Below, piece after piece: positions 8,608-18,569 of a DNA stretch of 64,000 nucleotides. This DNA comes from Candidatus Nitrosocosmicus franklandus (GTDB lineage Archaea; Thermoproteota; Nitrososphaeria; Nitrososphaerales; Nitrososphaeraceae): the NCBI RefSeq assembly GCF_900696045.1, contig NZ_LR216287.1, positions 2,585,854-2,649,853 of the forward strand. Direction: 5' to 3'. Under the pieces are notes generated by a model. The model did no database searches, was not told the origin of the DNA, and was given only the letters and a program-made list of their open reading frames with translations. The translations under genes and the position numbers were made by a program. Every line of letters begins with the position of its first letter. The first letter of the stretch is position 1.

Positions 8608-10431
8608 ATGGTGGATTCTTCCTATTATCTTATGGTGGCAACATTTATGCCCTTGATATTATCTCCGGTAATTTATTTTTTGGGTAAACACAAGGGAGTA
8701 AACATTACAACGTGGTCGACATTTGGAATCTTGGCAGTCTCCACGATACTTGTAATTATTCCATGTATAGACCTTGGTTCTGGGGGATCTTATCAAGAAG
8801 TTTTTGATTGGAGTCAATTAGGCCATTTCGGATTGAAGCTCGATGGATTGAGTATTCCCTTTGCAATCACAATTTACCTATTATCTACAATAATTGTAAT
8901 ATATTCAAAACCTTATATGGTAAGGAAGATTTTGATACAGTTTGATCAACTAAAGAATTCAAAATCTGCTGATAGTTCTACCTATAACGATATAGAAAAC
9001 GATCTATATGCTGCAAAGGATGGTAATTCTTTGTCCACCTTGATGTTGACTACTGACCAAAAATCATATCTAAACGAGCAGCTAGGCTTGTACTATTCGT
9101 TATATCTCGTATTTGCAATGGGGATGTTGGGGACTGTTTTAGCAACTAATTTGTTTGAGTTTTATGTCTTTTTTGAATTAATGCTCGTCCCGTCTTTCTT
9201 TCTAATTGCCTTTTTTGGATATGGCAAGAGGAAAAGAACTTCCTTGATGTTTTTCTTTTGGGCCCATGTTGGTGCCGTTATCATGTTACTAGGCCTTTTG
9301 GCTATGGGTTTCTTGTCAGGTGGTTTTGACTTTGATGAGGTCAAAGCTAATGTTTCTCAAATTCCATCTCCTTGGATCGCAGTGATTGTCGCTGCATTGA
9401 TTATTGGGTTTGCTGTTAAATTGGGCGCCTTTCTAGTTCATATATGGCTGCCTGATTCCTATACCGACGCTCCTACTCCAATAACCGTTTTGATATCCTC
9501 CGCTATGACAGGAATAGGAGCATATGGACTTGTTAGAATCTGGATAGATTTGCTCGCAGGACCTGGAAATTATTCTGATTATGCAATTTATGTCAACATC
9601 TGGGGATTGATCACGATGATCTATGGTGGAGCTATGGCCTTGATGCAAAAGGATATCAAACGCGTCTTGGCCTATTCGAGTATCAGTTCTATGGGTTATC
9701 TTCTTTTTGGCATAGGTTCTGAAAGTATACTTGGAATAAGTGGTGCTATCTTTATGTATGTAAGCCATGCTTTGGGTAAAGGACTGTTGTTTATGATGGC
9801 TGGGGCGATTATATTGCAGACTGGCACTAGGAATATGGATAAATTAGGTGGATTAGGAGGCAAAATGCCATATACTGCAGTTTTTGCTATGATTGGAGGG
9901 CTAACTATAATTGGTGTTCCGATTACAAGCGGATTTATGTCAGAATGGGTTTTGTTTAACGGTGCATTACAGAATGCCGTAGTTGATTGGAGCGTATTGA
10001 AGACTGTTTCTTTTGCTTTGGCTATTTCGGCTACTATATTGACATCCGCATATATTTTATGGATGTACAAGAGAATCTTTTATGGGGTCGTTCCAGAAAC
10101 ATTAAAAAACGTACGAGATTCGAGTAAGTATGTTTTAATAACCATGGGGATCTTGGCTTCACTTACATTAATACTCGGTGTTTATCCTGACCTGCTTTAC
10201 AAACCCATTATAGGATATGTACAAAATCTATATGAGGAAACTTCTGACGAATTGAAACCGATAAAGATTACGCCTGGTTCTTCTAATGCCCTATCAAATA
10301 CTACGGAAGCGAATTTAGGAAGAGAACAACCAGGCCAGATTAACAACGTTACTAGTAACACAGAAATTATAACGATGAAAAAGACACATTTAATTTCGGG
10401 TAACCATTTGGTTTCCTATGTTACAATATAG
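8608..10431 (+). CDS. nuoM: NADH-quinone oxidoreductase-like subunit M (proton-pumping)
   Basis: This 607-residue antiporter-type membrane subunit has the NuoM/MrpD core with the motif Glu in FYVFFELMLVPSFFLI (about residue 192) and pumping lysines in the GFAVKLGAFLVHIWLPD and KDIKRVLAYSSISSMGY segments. Two departures are visible. A polar insertion of about 40 residues (near 112-155) lies between early helices. A hydrophilic tail of about 75 residues rich in Ser, Thr and Asn follows the last helix. Both would be exposed loops and do not touch the pump residues. It is followed by nuoL after 10 bases. Confidence 0.94.
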   Translation: MVDSSYYLMVATFMPLILSPVIYFLGKHKGVNITTWSTFGILAVSTILVIIPCIDLGSGGSYQEVFDWSQLGHFGLKLDGLSIPFAITIYLLSTIIVIYSKPYMVRKILIQFDQLKNSKSADSSTYNDIENDLYAAKDGNSLSTLMLTTDQKSYLNEQLGLYYSLYLVFAMGMLGTVLATNLFEFYVFFELMLVPSFFLIAFFGYGKRKRTSLMFFFWAHVGAVIMLLGLLAMGFLSGGFDFDEVKANVSQIPSPWIAVIVAALIIGFAVKLGAFLVHIWLPDSYTDAPTPITVLISSAMTGIGAYGLVRIWIDLLAGPGNYSDYAIYVNIWGLITMIYGGAMALMQKDIKRVLAYSSISSMGYLLFGIGSESILGISGAIFMYVSHALGKGLLFMMAGAIILQTGTRNMDKLGGLGGKMPYTAVFAMIGGLTIIGVPITSGFMSEWVLFNGALQNAVVDWSVLKTVSFALAISATILTSAYILWMYKRIFYGVVPETLKNVRDSSKYVLITMGILASLTLILGVYPDLLYKPIIGYVQNLYEETSDELKPIKITPGSSNALSNTTEANLGREQPGQINNVTSNTEIITMKKTHLISGNHLVSYVTI

Positions 10432-10441
10432 GTAATTTGCA

Positions 10442-12556
10442 ATGGTAGATGCAATTGGATTTGAAGGCTTGGGGATTAATGCTTGGCTTATTTGGATGAC
10501 ACCCTTTATTGGAGCTGCATTTATCCCGCTGTTGAGGAATAAAAGCGAAAAAATCAAAAGTTTGGTAGCTGTAGGTTTTTCAATACTAAGTGCATTATTT
10601 GCACTTAGTATTTTACCTGTCGGATTATCAAATGGAGAGATACATAGTCAAATTCCCTGGTTTTCAGCCCTGAATTTAGAAGCTGGGGTACTAGCTGATC
10701 CATTGGCCATAATTATGAGTAATTTGGTTGCCTGGATCTCTGCAGCTATTTTCATATATTCTGTTTCCTATATGCATAAACAAAAGTCACTCATCAGGTA
10801 CTGGTTCTTTATGTTATTCTTTATTGGATCAATGCAGTTGATCGTGTTATCTGATAATCTTTTGATGGTTTTCTTTGGCTGGGAGGGTGTAGGATTGGCG
10901 TCTTATGCTCTAATTGGATTTTGGTACCAGGATAGAAAGAAAGACTATGTTGGAAAGGAGGGTCATACTGCATGGGGAATACCTCAATGGACCTCCCCTA
11001 CTCATGCAGGTATAAAGGCATTTTTGCTCAATCGCGCCGGTGACGTTATGATGCTGTCCGGAATGTTTTTGATATTCATGTATGCAGGAACGTTTGGATT
11101 TAGGGAGTTAATAGCAGATCAGGCATGGGCACATGAAATGATGCAACAAAACTTGTTGGTGCCCGCTGCAGTTTTAATATTTGGAGGTGCAATTGGAAAG
11201 TCTGCTCAATTTCCGTTAAATGAATGGTTATTAGAGGCCATGACAGGTCCTACATCCGTTTCGGCACTCATTCACGCAGCAACAATGGTAAAGGCGGGCG
11301 TATTCTTGGTAGCTCGTATTGGGCCTCTATTCTTTGCGTTATCTGTATTTAACATGCAACAATTCTTTGAAATAGTTGCTTGGGTAGGAGCAATTACTGC
11401 AATGCTTTTGGCAACACAAGCACTAGTTAACCCGGAAATCAAAAAAGTACTTGCCTATTCCACTGGATCTCAAATAGGTTATATGATGTTGGCTTTGGGC
11501 ATAGCTGGTTTGAGCACCAATTTTGTAGACGGTTATACCGCTGGCTTTTTCCATCTAATTAGTCATGCATTGTTCAAGGCTTCGTTGTTCATGGCTGCGG
11601 GTGCTATTTTGCATACAGTACATTCAAGATTCATGACTGATATGGGTGGGTTGAGAAAGAGTATGAGAAAAACGTATATCTTTATGGTACTGGCAAGTCT
11701 GTCTTTGGCCGGTGCACCTCTCATAACATCTGGATTTTGGAGTAAGGATGCGATATTTGCGTCAATATTAGAATCAAATTATGAATTTTCATCCTATTTG
11801 TTTTTCATAGCAGTTGCGGTAGCCGTTATGACAGCTTTCTACACCTTTAGAATGGTTGGTCTAGTATTCTTTGGGAAGCCTAGCCAAAACGTCATAGATA
11901 TCGAAAACAAGGGACATCGAATTAGGGAAGTAAACCAGCTAATGTGGATGCCATTTGCGGTACTCGCAATTGCATCTATAGTGATTGGGGTTGTGGGTTT
12001 TGCCTTCGAGGGTCAACTACATCACTTATTTTCAATGTATCTCGCCAGCTCCTTTGGCATTGTAGGAAGCGAAGTTGAGCCCCCGACACTAGCCTCAGAG
12101 AATGGCGATACAATACAAGGTCAACAACAGACAGAAAGTCACACAGAAGGACAAGTAGAGGAATCCTTGGAATTAAATCCGTTAGCTGTAATTGCGTCGG
12201 TACTGGCATTTGGAATTGGAGGATTTTTGGGATATCTCTTTTATATAAAAAGGGCAGCCGATCCAACCAAGATCAATGAAAATGTTGTTTCAAAAGCACT
12301 GTGGAGATTTCTTTACAATAGATGGTACCTTAATTCCCTACTGTATTGGTTCGGTGTAGTAATCCCATTAGGTTTCTATAGACGAGTTAACAAATACTTT
12401 GAAAATATACTAATGTATGGAATCAATCCATCTGTGCAACACTCTATGGTTTTCATGTCAAAGGTAACTAAGGCTGCACAATCAGGTAACGTACAAACTT
12501 ATCTTTATGTTTTCTCTGCGGGCATAATACTAATTACCATGTTACTATTGAGTTAA
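10442..12556 (+). CDS. nuoL: NADH-quinone oxidoreductase-like subunit L (proton-pumping)
   Basis: This 704-residue protein is the most distal pump subunit of complex I. The family blocks are FFGWEGVGLASYALIGFWY (motif Glu near 146), GKSAQFPLNEWLLEAM and PTSVSALIHAATMVKAGVFL, then KKVLAYSTGSQIGYMMLALG. A polar, Glu/Gln-rich loop near residues 540-580 separates the pump core from the final membrane anchors, which in known NuoL follow the lateral helix. A further helix lies at the very C-terminus. It lies between nuoM and nuoN, the order usual in AOA genomes. Confidence 0.95.
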   Translation: MVDAIGFEGLGINAWLIWMTPFIGAAFIPLLRNKSEKIKSLVAVGFSILSALFALSILPVGLSNGEIHSQIPWFSALNLEAGVLADPLAIIMSNLVAWISAAIFIYSVSYMHKQKSLIRYWFFMLFFIGSMQLIVLSDNLLMVFFGWEGVGLASYALIGFWYQDRKKDYVGKEGHTAWGIPQWTSPTHAGIKAFLLNRAGDVMMLSGMFLIFMYAGTFGFRELIADQAWAHEMMQQNLLVPAAVLIFGGAIGKSAQFPLNEWLLEAMTGPTSVSALIHAATMVKAGVFLVARIGPLFFALSVFNMQQFFEIVAWVGAITAMLLATQALVNPEIKKVLAYSTGSQIGYMMLALGIAGLSTNFVDGYTAGFFHLISHALFKASLFMAAGAILHTVHSRFMTDMGGLRKSMRKTYIFMVLASLSLAGAPLITSGFWSKDAIFASILESNYEFSSYLFFIAVAVAVMTAFYTFRMVGLVFFGKPSQNVIDIENKGHRIREVNQLMWMPFAVLAIASIVIGVVGFAFEGQLHHLFSMYLASSFGIVGSEVEPPTLASENGDTIQGQQQTESHTEGQVEESLELNPLAVIASVLAFGIGGFLGYLFYIKRAADPTKINENVVSKALWRFLYNRWYLNSLLYWFGVVIPLGFYRRVNKYFENILMYGINPSVQHSMVFMSKVTKAAQSGNVQTYLYVFSAGIILITMLLLS

Positions 12557-12577
12557 GAGGGGAGTGAGTGAGTTCCA

Positions 12578-14077
12578 ATGATTGATATCTTTTCAACACC
12601 AGCTTTAGTAACCGTAATTCTCGGTAGTGTGGCTCTAGTAATTCCGATAATAGATGCTCTCAATAAAGAAAGAGGTTCCAAAAATAAAGTTTACAGTTCG
12701 ATTGCTTTTGGTGCTCTTGCAATAGCCTTGGCAGTAGTTATCTACCGAATTTTTTCTGGAGAAAACTTGCCTGCTCTGTCTCTTTCAAACAGTGGTGTAA
12801 TTGGTGATGATATTTTTGGTGCCTTCTTTTCTATTGCTTTTCTAATTGTTTCTATAATGGTGACTGTTTCTTCTTGGAGTTATATGAGGAAAAAAAGCAA
12901 TCATGCTGCTTATTATTCGCTAATATTATTATCCAGTATAGGAATGATCCTCATAGGCTACTCTACCGATTTTGTGATGCTATTGGTAGCTTGGGAGTTG
13001 ATGTCTATTCCAACTTACGCTCTTGCGGCTTTCAATAAAAGAGATCCAGTGTCAAATGAGGCTTCAATAAAATACTTTTTGTTCGGTGCACTTTCATCAG
13101 CCATAATTGTCCTTGCAATGGGTATAGTATACGGCCTAACAGGAACTACTAATATTTATGATTCCATTGTGGCTATGACGGAACTAAACGTCCAATTAAT
13201 GCCATTTGCTCTACTGGCTGTTGGATTGTTTATTGCTGGGTTTGGGTTCAAGATGGGGTTAGTCCCGTTTCATATGTGGTTGCCGGATACTTATTCGGGC
13301 GCCCCAACAACAATTGCTACTTTACTTGCCGCCGGAACCAAAAAGGCTGGATTCGCTGCTGCCATAAGAGTGATCGTGATAGGATTAATCGCATTAAATG
13401 TGCACTGGACATTTACTCTTGCCATAATAGCCATCTTCACTATGACCCTTGGTAACCTTGGAGCATTAACTCAGAAATCCATTCCTAGGATTTTGGCTTA
13501 TTCTAGTATTGCTCAGGCGGGTTATATTTTGATTGGACTTGCAGTAGCTCCATATTCTAACTTTGCTCTGGACGCATCCTTGTTGCAAATTATGAATCAT
13601 GCTGTAATGAAGTCAGCAGCATTTATAGCAGCTGCTGCGGTTATTATTGTCCTAGCTGGATATACGTTAGATAAATACAAAGGACTTGGATTTAGGATGC
13701 CCATTACAGCACTTGTTCTTGCAATAGCATTATTGGCGCTTGCTGGGGTCCCTCCTCTAAATGGTTTTTGGGGCAAATACTTGATTTTTGGGGCTGCAGT
13801 CGACAGCGGCGAACAGGTCTGGTGGGGACCTTATCTAGCTATTGCGGGTGTACTTAACAGTGCATTATCGTTGGGTTACTATGCCTGGATTATTAGAAAA
13901 ATGTACATGGAGGAAGGAGAAAATCGGGTAAGACAAAAGGAACCTAAACCCATGGTTGCTGTACTGCTCTTTGCATTAGGATTTATGATCATCTTTGGAA
14001 TTTGGTATGGTCCACTACTAGATCTGGCATCCATGGCTGTACCAAATGATATAGCAAATCTGATGATGGTCAAATAG
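12578..14077 (+). CDS. nuoN: NADH-quinone oxidoreductase-like subunit N (proton-pumping)
   Basis: This 499-residue, about 14-helix pump subunit has the antiporter core signatures LLVAWELMSIPTYALAAF (motif Glu near 139), KMGLVPFHMWLPDTYSGAPT and the SIPRILAYSSIAQAGYILIG segment with its lysine-type region. A GGGGAG ribosome-binding site lies upstream of the ATG. It ends the nuo cluster. The last residues and the TAG stop fall inside an 11-base tandem repeat (14068-14111), so the exact C-terminus could vary between strains. Confidence 0.94.
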   Translation: MIDIFSTPALVTVILGSVALVIPIIDALNKERGSKNKVYSSIAFGALAIALAVVIYRIFSGENLPALSLSNSGVIGDDIFGAFFSIAFLIVSIMVTVSSWSYMRKKSNHAAYYSLILLSSIGMILIGYSTDFVMLLVAWELMSIPTYALAAFNKRDPVSNEASIKYFLFGALSSAIIVLAMGIVYGLTGTTNIYDSIVAMTELNVQLMPFALLAVGLFIAGFGFKMGLVPFHMWLPDTYSGAPTTIATLLAAGTKKAGFAAAIRVIVIGLIALNVHWTFTLAIIAIFTMTLGNLGALTQKSIPRILAYSSIAQAGYILIGLAVAPYSNFALDASLLQIMNHAVMKSAAFIAAAAVIIVLAGYTLDKYKGLGFRMPITALVLAIALLALAGVPPLNGFWGKYLIFGAAVDSGEQVWWGPYLAIAGVLNSALSLGYYAWIIRKMYMEEGENRVRQKEPKPMVAVLLFALGFMIIFGIWYGPLLDLASMAVPNDIANLMMVK

Positions 14078-14111
14078 CGGTCAAATAGCGGTCAAATAGC
14101 GGTCAAATAGC
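14068..14111 (+). repeat. Tandem repeat, 4 x 11 bp, spanning the nuoN stop
   Basis: Four perfect head-to-tail copies of GGTCAAATAGC start in the last codons of nuoN and run past its stop. Each copy contains TCAAATAG. The first TAG, in frame, is the nuoN stop codon. Replication slippage is the likely source. Confidence 0.95.
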
Positions 14112-14805
14112 ATCTAATCATATGTCATTTGTGCTTCAAGATACAAATTATTTGCTGAATTACAGAAAAAATCTTATTACTAGTCGTATAAATCAATAAT
14201 TTAGTCTAATAGAATATCTTGACAGTAAAACTTTGATTGAAAATACATATGCAATATCTTTTATTTGCTTCAATTATGCTGTTACGGATATCACTGTATA
14301 TGGAAAATACTCTTCAATATACTTGAATGTCCTTATAAGTGCCCATCCCGTATGGTACTTACAAATATCTATTTTCTGTGGTATTAATGCTCGTATTCAG
14401 ATTTAATTTTTTCAAACATCTCAAAAACAACGATTACTGATCGTAAAAATACTAGTAATATTATTAATATTAATGAAATCTTGAAATGTTCCAGAATATG
14501 ACATCCATATTCCACAGTTTTCACAATTATTGGGTTATCTCTGCAGAAAATTTGTAACACGTTGGACAATAAACAAACGGACCGATTTGTTCAACTACTG
14601 CAATTCATTGGCAATTCTTGTTTGAAGGTTGTTAGCAGGTATGGCAGTATAAACCAACAATTTCGATAGTCATATTTTTTACTATGAAATGATACAGCAG
14701 ATCTCTAAGTTCTGGTTTAGGTCAAAAGATGCCAACAAAACCTACTGATACTTTTCAAAAAACATGTCTACATATTATTCAGTTTCAAAAGTTTCAAATC
14801 CTTTT
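14112..14805. other. Intergenic region after nuoN
   Basis: About 0.7 kb of AT-rich sequence with no intact gene that I can support. It holds a possible broken zinc-ribbon micro-ORF on the minus strand (14527-14673). An overlapping 61-codon hydrophobic frame (14384-14569, minus) is also open, but has no recognisable family. Confidence 0.4.
14527..14673 (-). pseudogene. Possible decayed two-CxxC zinc-ribbon micro-ORF
   Basis: One frame reads from ATG (14671-14673) as MTIEIVGLYCHTC, then a stop, a second in-frame stop eight codons later, and then IAVVEQIGPFVYCPTCYKF up to a third stop. The spacing of CHTC and CPTC, about 31 residues apart in the same frame, is what a small zinc ribbon would show. 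Two in-frame stops argue for decay. Chance cannot be excluded, since only about 48 codons are involved. Confidence 0.25.
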
Positions 14806-15801
14806 TTACCCTTTATCACGTGGTGTTAGAATTTCCTTGTCATATGAGAAAATCCATCCTTTTTTCCAAAAAGCAATTAATGACAGTATGGTGATGGTAA
14901 GCATAACTATCAATAAAAAGCCTAAATATCGAGGTAAGTCAAGTAGATTGTCTAGGTTAAAACCATCTAAACTTAGTACGCTTAGTATGAGTGATAATGG
15001 CAGTACAATAGCAGAAAAAACTGTCAATACGCGCATTGTTTCGTTCATTTGCAAAGAAATACTGGCCGAAAAAAGTTCCCTGGTTGAGTTTATGGTATCT
15101 TGATAGGATTGAATCATCTCAATTAGCTGGTTTATATTGTCGTATACGATCTGCAGATATTTTATATCGTCTTTATCTTTTTCCATATTGATATGGTAGT
15201 TTATGATATTCCTAGCATCCCAAAAATGCCGTCTTAGGATAATTACTTGTCGAGATAGTGTATCCAAATAGGTCAGCACCCGACCAGAAGGGCGATATTG
15301 TGCGTCTCTTTCAACATCAAATACCTTGAGTTCAATTGCAGTTAATAGTTGTTCATAATCTTCTATGATACTAGAAATTATGCTGTAGTAAAGCGCATCT
15401 ATCGATGTTTCCAGGATAGTTTCTCTGTCTGTGAGAATTTTCTTTACTTTCGTAATCAAGTCTACTTTCTGGGAATGAATTGTAATAAGCCGTTTATCTC
15501 CTACATGAAAATATAACGGAATGGTTTCAAGAGTTTCAAAATTATTAAATTTTAGATGTAAAAGGATGATAAATTTATCGTTATGATCGATCTCTTTAAC
15601 CACTGGTTTTTTTGATTTCTGTCTAATTTTGTCAATTGCTTTCTTATTTAGCGACAGCGTAGTTGCCAGGTTCGTAATATCCTCATCAGTAGGATCTAGC
15701 ACGTCGATCCAAAGATTATGTGAATCCTTAATGCGATCATCAGATTCAGTTTTTTCTTCTATTATCTCGTTTTTATTGTAATAGAAGACTGTTTTTTGCA
15801 C
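14806..15801 (-). CDS. CorA-like divalent cation transporter lacking the GMN motif
   Basis: This 331-residue protein has the CorA/ZntB layout: a soluble acidic N-terminal domain, a long helix with DALYYSIISSIIEDYEQ and MNETMRVLTVFSAIVLPLSLI, then two C-terminal membrane helices (about 263-285 and 293-313) and a basic tail. In CorA Mg2+ channels the first helix ends with GMN, the selectivity loop. Here the place reads SLDGFN, so the filter is altered and the ion is uncertain (ZntB-like or another cation). It is transcribed toward the nuo operon with no clear partner gene. Family membership rests on architecture and the MNE-x-MRVLT segment. Confidence 0.8.
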   Translation of the reverse strand: MQKTVFYYNKNEIIEEKTESDDRIKDSHNLWIDVLDPTDEDITNLATTLSLNKKAIDKIRQKSKKPVVKEIDHNDKFIILLHLKFNNFETLETIPLYFHVGDKRLITIHSQKVDLITKVKKILTDRETILETSIDALYYSIISSIIEDYEQLLTAIELKVFDVERDAQYRPSGRVLTYLDTLSRQVIILRRHFWDARNIINYHINMEKDKDDIKYLQIVYDNINQLIEMIQSYQDTINSTRELFSASISLQMNETMRVLTVFSAIVLPLSLILSVLSLDGFNLDNLLDLPRYLGFLLIVMLTITILSLIAFWKKGWIFSYDKEILTPRDKG

Positions 15802-17463
15802 TATTATTTCTATAATAACAAAGCTTTATAATGTCTACTTTGGAGCGTCCAAATACACTTATTAATTAAAGCAGCTTGGGTTACGATGAGTATAAAATTC
15901 TTCTAGAGCGAACTGCGAATCGGGTTCAAAATAATATAAAAAACCAATACCGCCTAATTTATTTATTTAGTGACCGTCAACTGGAATCATATTCAATATC
16001 TGCTTTATTCTGAAACTGTTATAGCTTTATACGTTTTTTCAGAGTTTTTCCATTATTGAGTTATACTCTTAACAGGATAATTGCATTTCATAGAGTTCGA
16101 CGTCGTAATTTATCTTTAGATAATTAGAACGGGGATAATTATGACCTCAAGTTTATTGATGGTTGCCTGATAAGTTCGCTCTATGTCGATTAAACTGGTT
16201 TGATATTTTTATAAAGTACAACAGATAAATTTATAGATTATCGGCGTTCTTCCTTTTGTCAATTTCCTAGTTATGAAGGAATTTGATGATATTTTATTTC
16301 AATAAATTCGGTTATGAATGTCCATATTCAATTTTAATAGACTTCGTTCATGTTCGTGATTATATATAAGAATCCATCTGAGTGTTGCGGATTTCCCTTC
16401 CGAGTTTTATTGACCCGGGTTGTCCCTACTTTAATATCTGCCACCGATTTTCTGAGATAAAGCCCATTCTCTAGCCACATACACATTCAAATCTTGCTTA
16501 TCTGCACAGGTGATTTATTTACTATTTATAGGTTATTTTGATATCTTGGATTAATGAATTAGCTCATTAGTATTAGGTAAATTTTGATTCCTATTAAAAT
16601 TGGAATCTTAATGGATCATGTTATATACGTTTATAGAACAAATAACTTGTTCAGAAGGCGATATCTAACCAAGGAAAGTATCCTTAGATCATTGCACAAA
16701 TCATTTTCATCTAAAAATCCCAATTTGAAAATTCCACTTTAAATTCCACTTTGTTAGTTTTGAGAGCTGTCATATCTTCAGGAAACATTCGAAAGTTTCT
16801 CAGATTTTTTATTCGGAATTATGGCGCTCCGGTGAGGTTAGTCGTAAGGAGCAAGTTATTCACTCCTTGAGTTCTGTCTCCCATCGGTATCTCTAGATTG
16901 TCTAATCCAGTTTGAGTCTTGTTATCATAGCTTAGTCAGCTAACTGGTATCATAAAAGGTTAAAATATTAAGGTTGTAACAAGCATGCTTAAAGCAGAGA
17001 GAATCTTTATTTGATTCATAGACTTTTTGTTCAAACATGATATTTAAAAAAGATATTCACAACAATTGAAATTCTCACTATATAATTTATCATATACATA
17101 TTGTATTGTATTCTTAGTAATGATATTCTCGAATTACATTCGGAATCTTACTGTTTTTGTAATCCGTGTCACTATGCCAGTTTTATCTCCAATAATAGCC
17201 AGACAAAGCTAACTAATTCTAACACTATTTCACACTTTGCCTATCTCAGCAATAGTTTCCTTAATGCATTCTTTTCATGTGAAAAACAATTTTTTTTCTA
17301 ATTCATATTCTAAGGTTGTCTTAATAACTCAAAATCTTAAAATTTAGAAGTCAATGAGTTGGTTTAAATTTTATTTAGACCATCTCTTGAATGAATAGAA
17401 TGCGAAAAAGCAACCTTTGAATCAATTCGTATGTTGAATCAATTAGAAATGGTTATAGAAAAC
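15802..17463. other. 1.66-kb gene-poor stretch
   Basis: No intact gene is seen. Features noted are a GC-richer patch at about 16390-16440, a second at 16823-16905 with a six-base-pair hairpin (16846-16851 with 16863-16868), and a 12-base direct repeat (AAATTCCACTTT) near 16729-16753. A minus-strand fragment at 17134-17259 with several stops hints at an old OB-fold gene. None is strong enough to name. Confidence 0.4.
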
Positions 17464-18138
17464 GGCTCTGTTCACTTAATGTGTTTTATTTCATTGTTAT
17501 GATAGTCTACAAAGAGCCGCAGCCAATTCCGTACATGCTTTAACTTGCAATTCTTTATTCTACAAGGAAAGTAGTCATCGAAACTTTCGGTTCTATCCTT
17601 TATGTATTGCATCTTTCTTTCAATCAGACTTTTCTCCAGAGAGGAATGAATGTGATGATCGAGATTTAAGAATCGACACGCTTGAGGATACCAAGTACCT
17701 CCATCATCAGTCGAAACTGGATGAATTCCATGAATCTTGACTAAACCTGAAATGAATCTTTCAGCTACAAACATGTTTCTTTCTTTAGAGAGATAGACAG
17801 TGCGAGAATTTGCCTGTTTTCTGTCTGGTTCAGTTGCAACCCAGAGCCAGACAAACTCTGATCCCACCTTTAACATCGTTTCATCTACAATATACTCTAG
17901 AACTCTTCTTCTAGTTGACTTAGCTTTTGAGGCCTGTATTTTTGAATCCAATTCCAAATGGAAACGTGATTTCTCTTGTATATCTGAGATAATCTTTCCG
18001 AGGCTTTCCTTAAGGATAGGCCTGAAAAGTACAAATGCAACCCATAATATACATACCTTGAAGGTGTTCTGTTTCTAGTAAGCATAAAAGAAATGGAATG
18101 CTTTCAAGCTATAGGCTTATCGTTAACTGAACAGAGCA
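17464..18138 (-). mobile_element. IS6-like insertion sequence, decayed copy (copy 1)
   Basis: Bounded by GGCTCTGTTCACTTAA on the left and an imperfect inverse ending TGAACAGAGCA on the right. It is the same element as the copies at 21089 and 31570. The flanking 8 bases do not match (TAGAAAAC versus CACTGTAC), so no target duplication is left or the copy arose by recombination. The transposase inside is frameshifted. This is the oldest-looking of the three copies. Confidence 0.9.
17472..18085 (-). pseudogene. Frameshifted IS6-like transposase
   Basis: The N-terminal part (18085 down to 17897) carries the helix-turn-helix region and stops soon after KYRPQKL. The DDE part continues in another frame (17957-17472). 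Compared with the intact copies, it also has an extra Asp in STDDGGTWYP and a scrambled stretch, EPDRKQANSRTVYLSKERN. Intact copies read EPANRQILALSISKERN at that point. At least two indels are therefore present, and the copy cannot make a full transposase without help. Confidence 0.88.
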
Positions 18139-18187
18139 CACTGTACCAAGTTGATTGGTTATAAAGTATGTTGAACACTATAAAATA

Positions 18188-18346
18188 ATGACAGATAATT
18201 TTGTTGATGACGCAGCAAAAAAATTAAAGAATTCGCAGCAAGATGCAAAAGCAAAGGCCCAAACAGCACAAGATCATGCAGAGGGAAAACCTAGCTCAGA
18301 GACGCTTAATAAGGCGAAAGAAAAGATCAAGGATGCACTAAGCTAA
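18188..18346 (+). CDS. Small hydrophilic helical protein
   Basis: This 52-residue, Lys/Ala/Gln/Asp-rich protein has a segment of repeating KAKAQTAQDHA type and a C-terminal amphipathic stretch, KAKEKIKDALS. The composition resembles small CsbD-like or LEA-like stress proteins, but I cannot assign a family from sequence alone. The ATG at 18188 is preferred to an upstream GTG in frame (18155), because the first eleven residues would be unlike the rest. It lies just outside IS copy 1, and a T9 terminator follows the stop directly. Confidence 0.6.
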   Translation: MTDNFVDDAAKKLKNSQQDAKAKAQTAQDHAEGKPSSETLNKAKEKIKDALS

Positions 18347-18355
18347 TTTTTTTTT
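18347..18355 (+). terminator. T9 terminator
   Basis: Nine T residues immediately follow the TAA of the small helical protein. Such oligo-T runs directly after a stop are typical archaeal termination signals. Confidence 0.6.
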
Positions 18356-18569
18356 GTAAGATCGTTTCTAGCAATTAATCTGATAATTAAAGATCTGCCT
18401 TTTCAGTATCTGCAGACCAATGCATAGCTCAATAATCTTACTACATTAGGTAATGACAAAGTGTGCAATTCTTGAATTTAGTAAATTATTTAATACTATA
18501 TACTCGTAAAAGCCAAGGCGATATCTGGAAGAACCGTTGCAGTAGAAATAGAGACATCACAATAGAATT

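Noticed and set aside
15905-15945. GGGTTCAAA, considered as a tRNA T-arm
   Set aside because: No pairing 3' strand, acceptor stem or D-arm in either direction, even when allowing an intron.
16846-16868. Hairpin AAGGAG/CTCCTT in a GC-richer patch, considered as a small RNA
   Set aside because: Only six pairs, with no C/D, H/ACA or tRNA features and no clear promoter.
17134-17259. Minus-strand stretch with ETIAEIGKV and LAIIGDKTGIV in one frame, like an OB-fold single-strand binding protein
   Set aside because: There are two internal stops in about 41 codons and no longer similarity, so it cannot be supported beyond a faint remnant.
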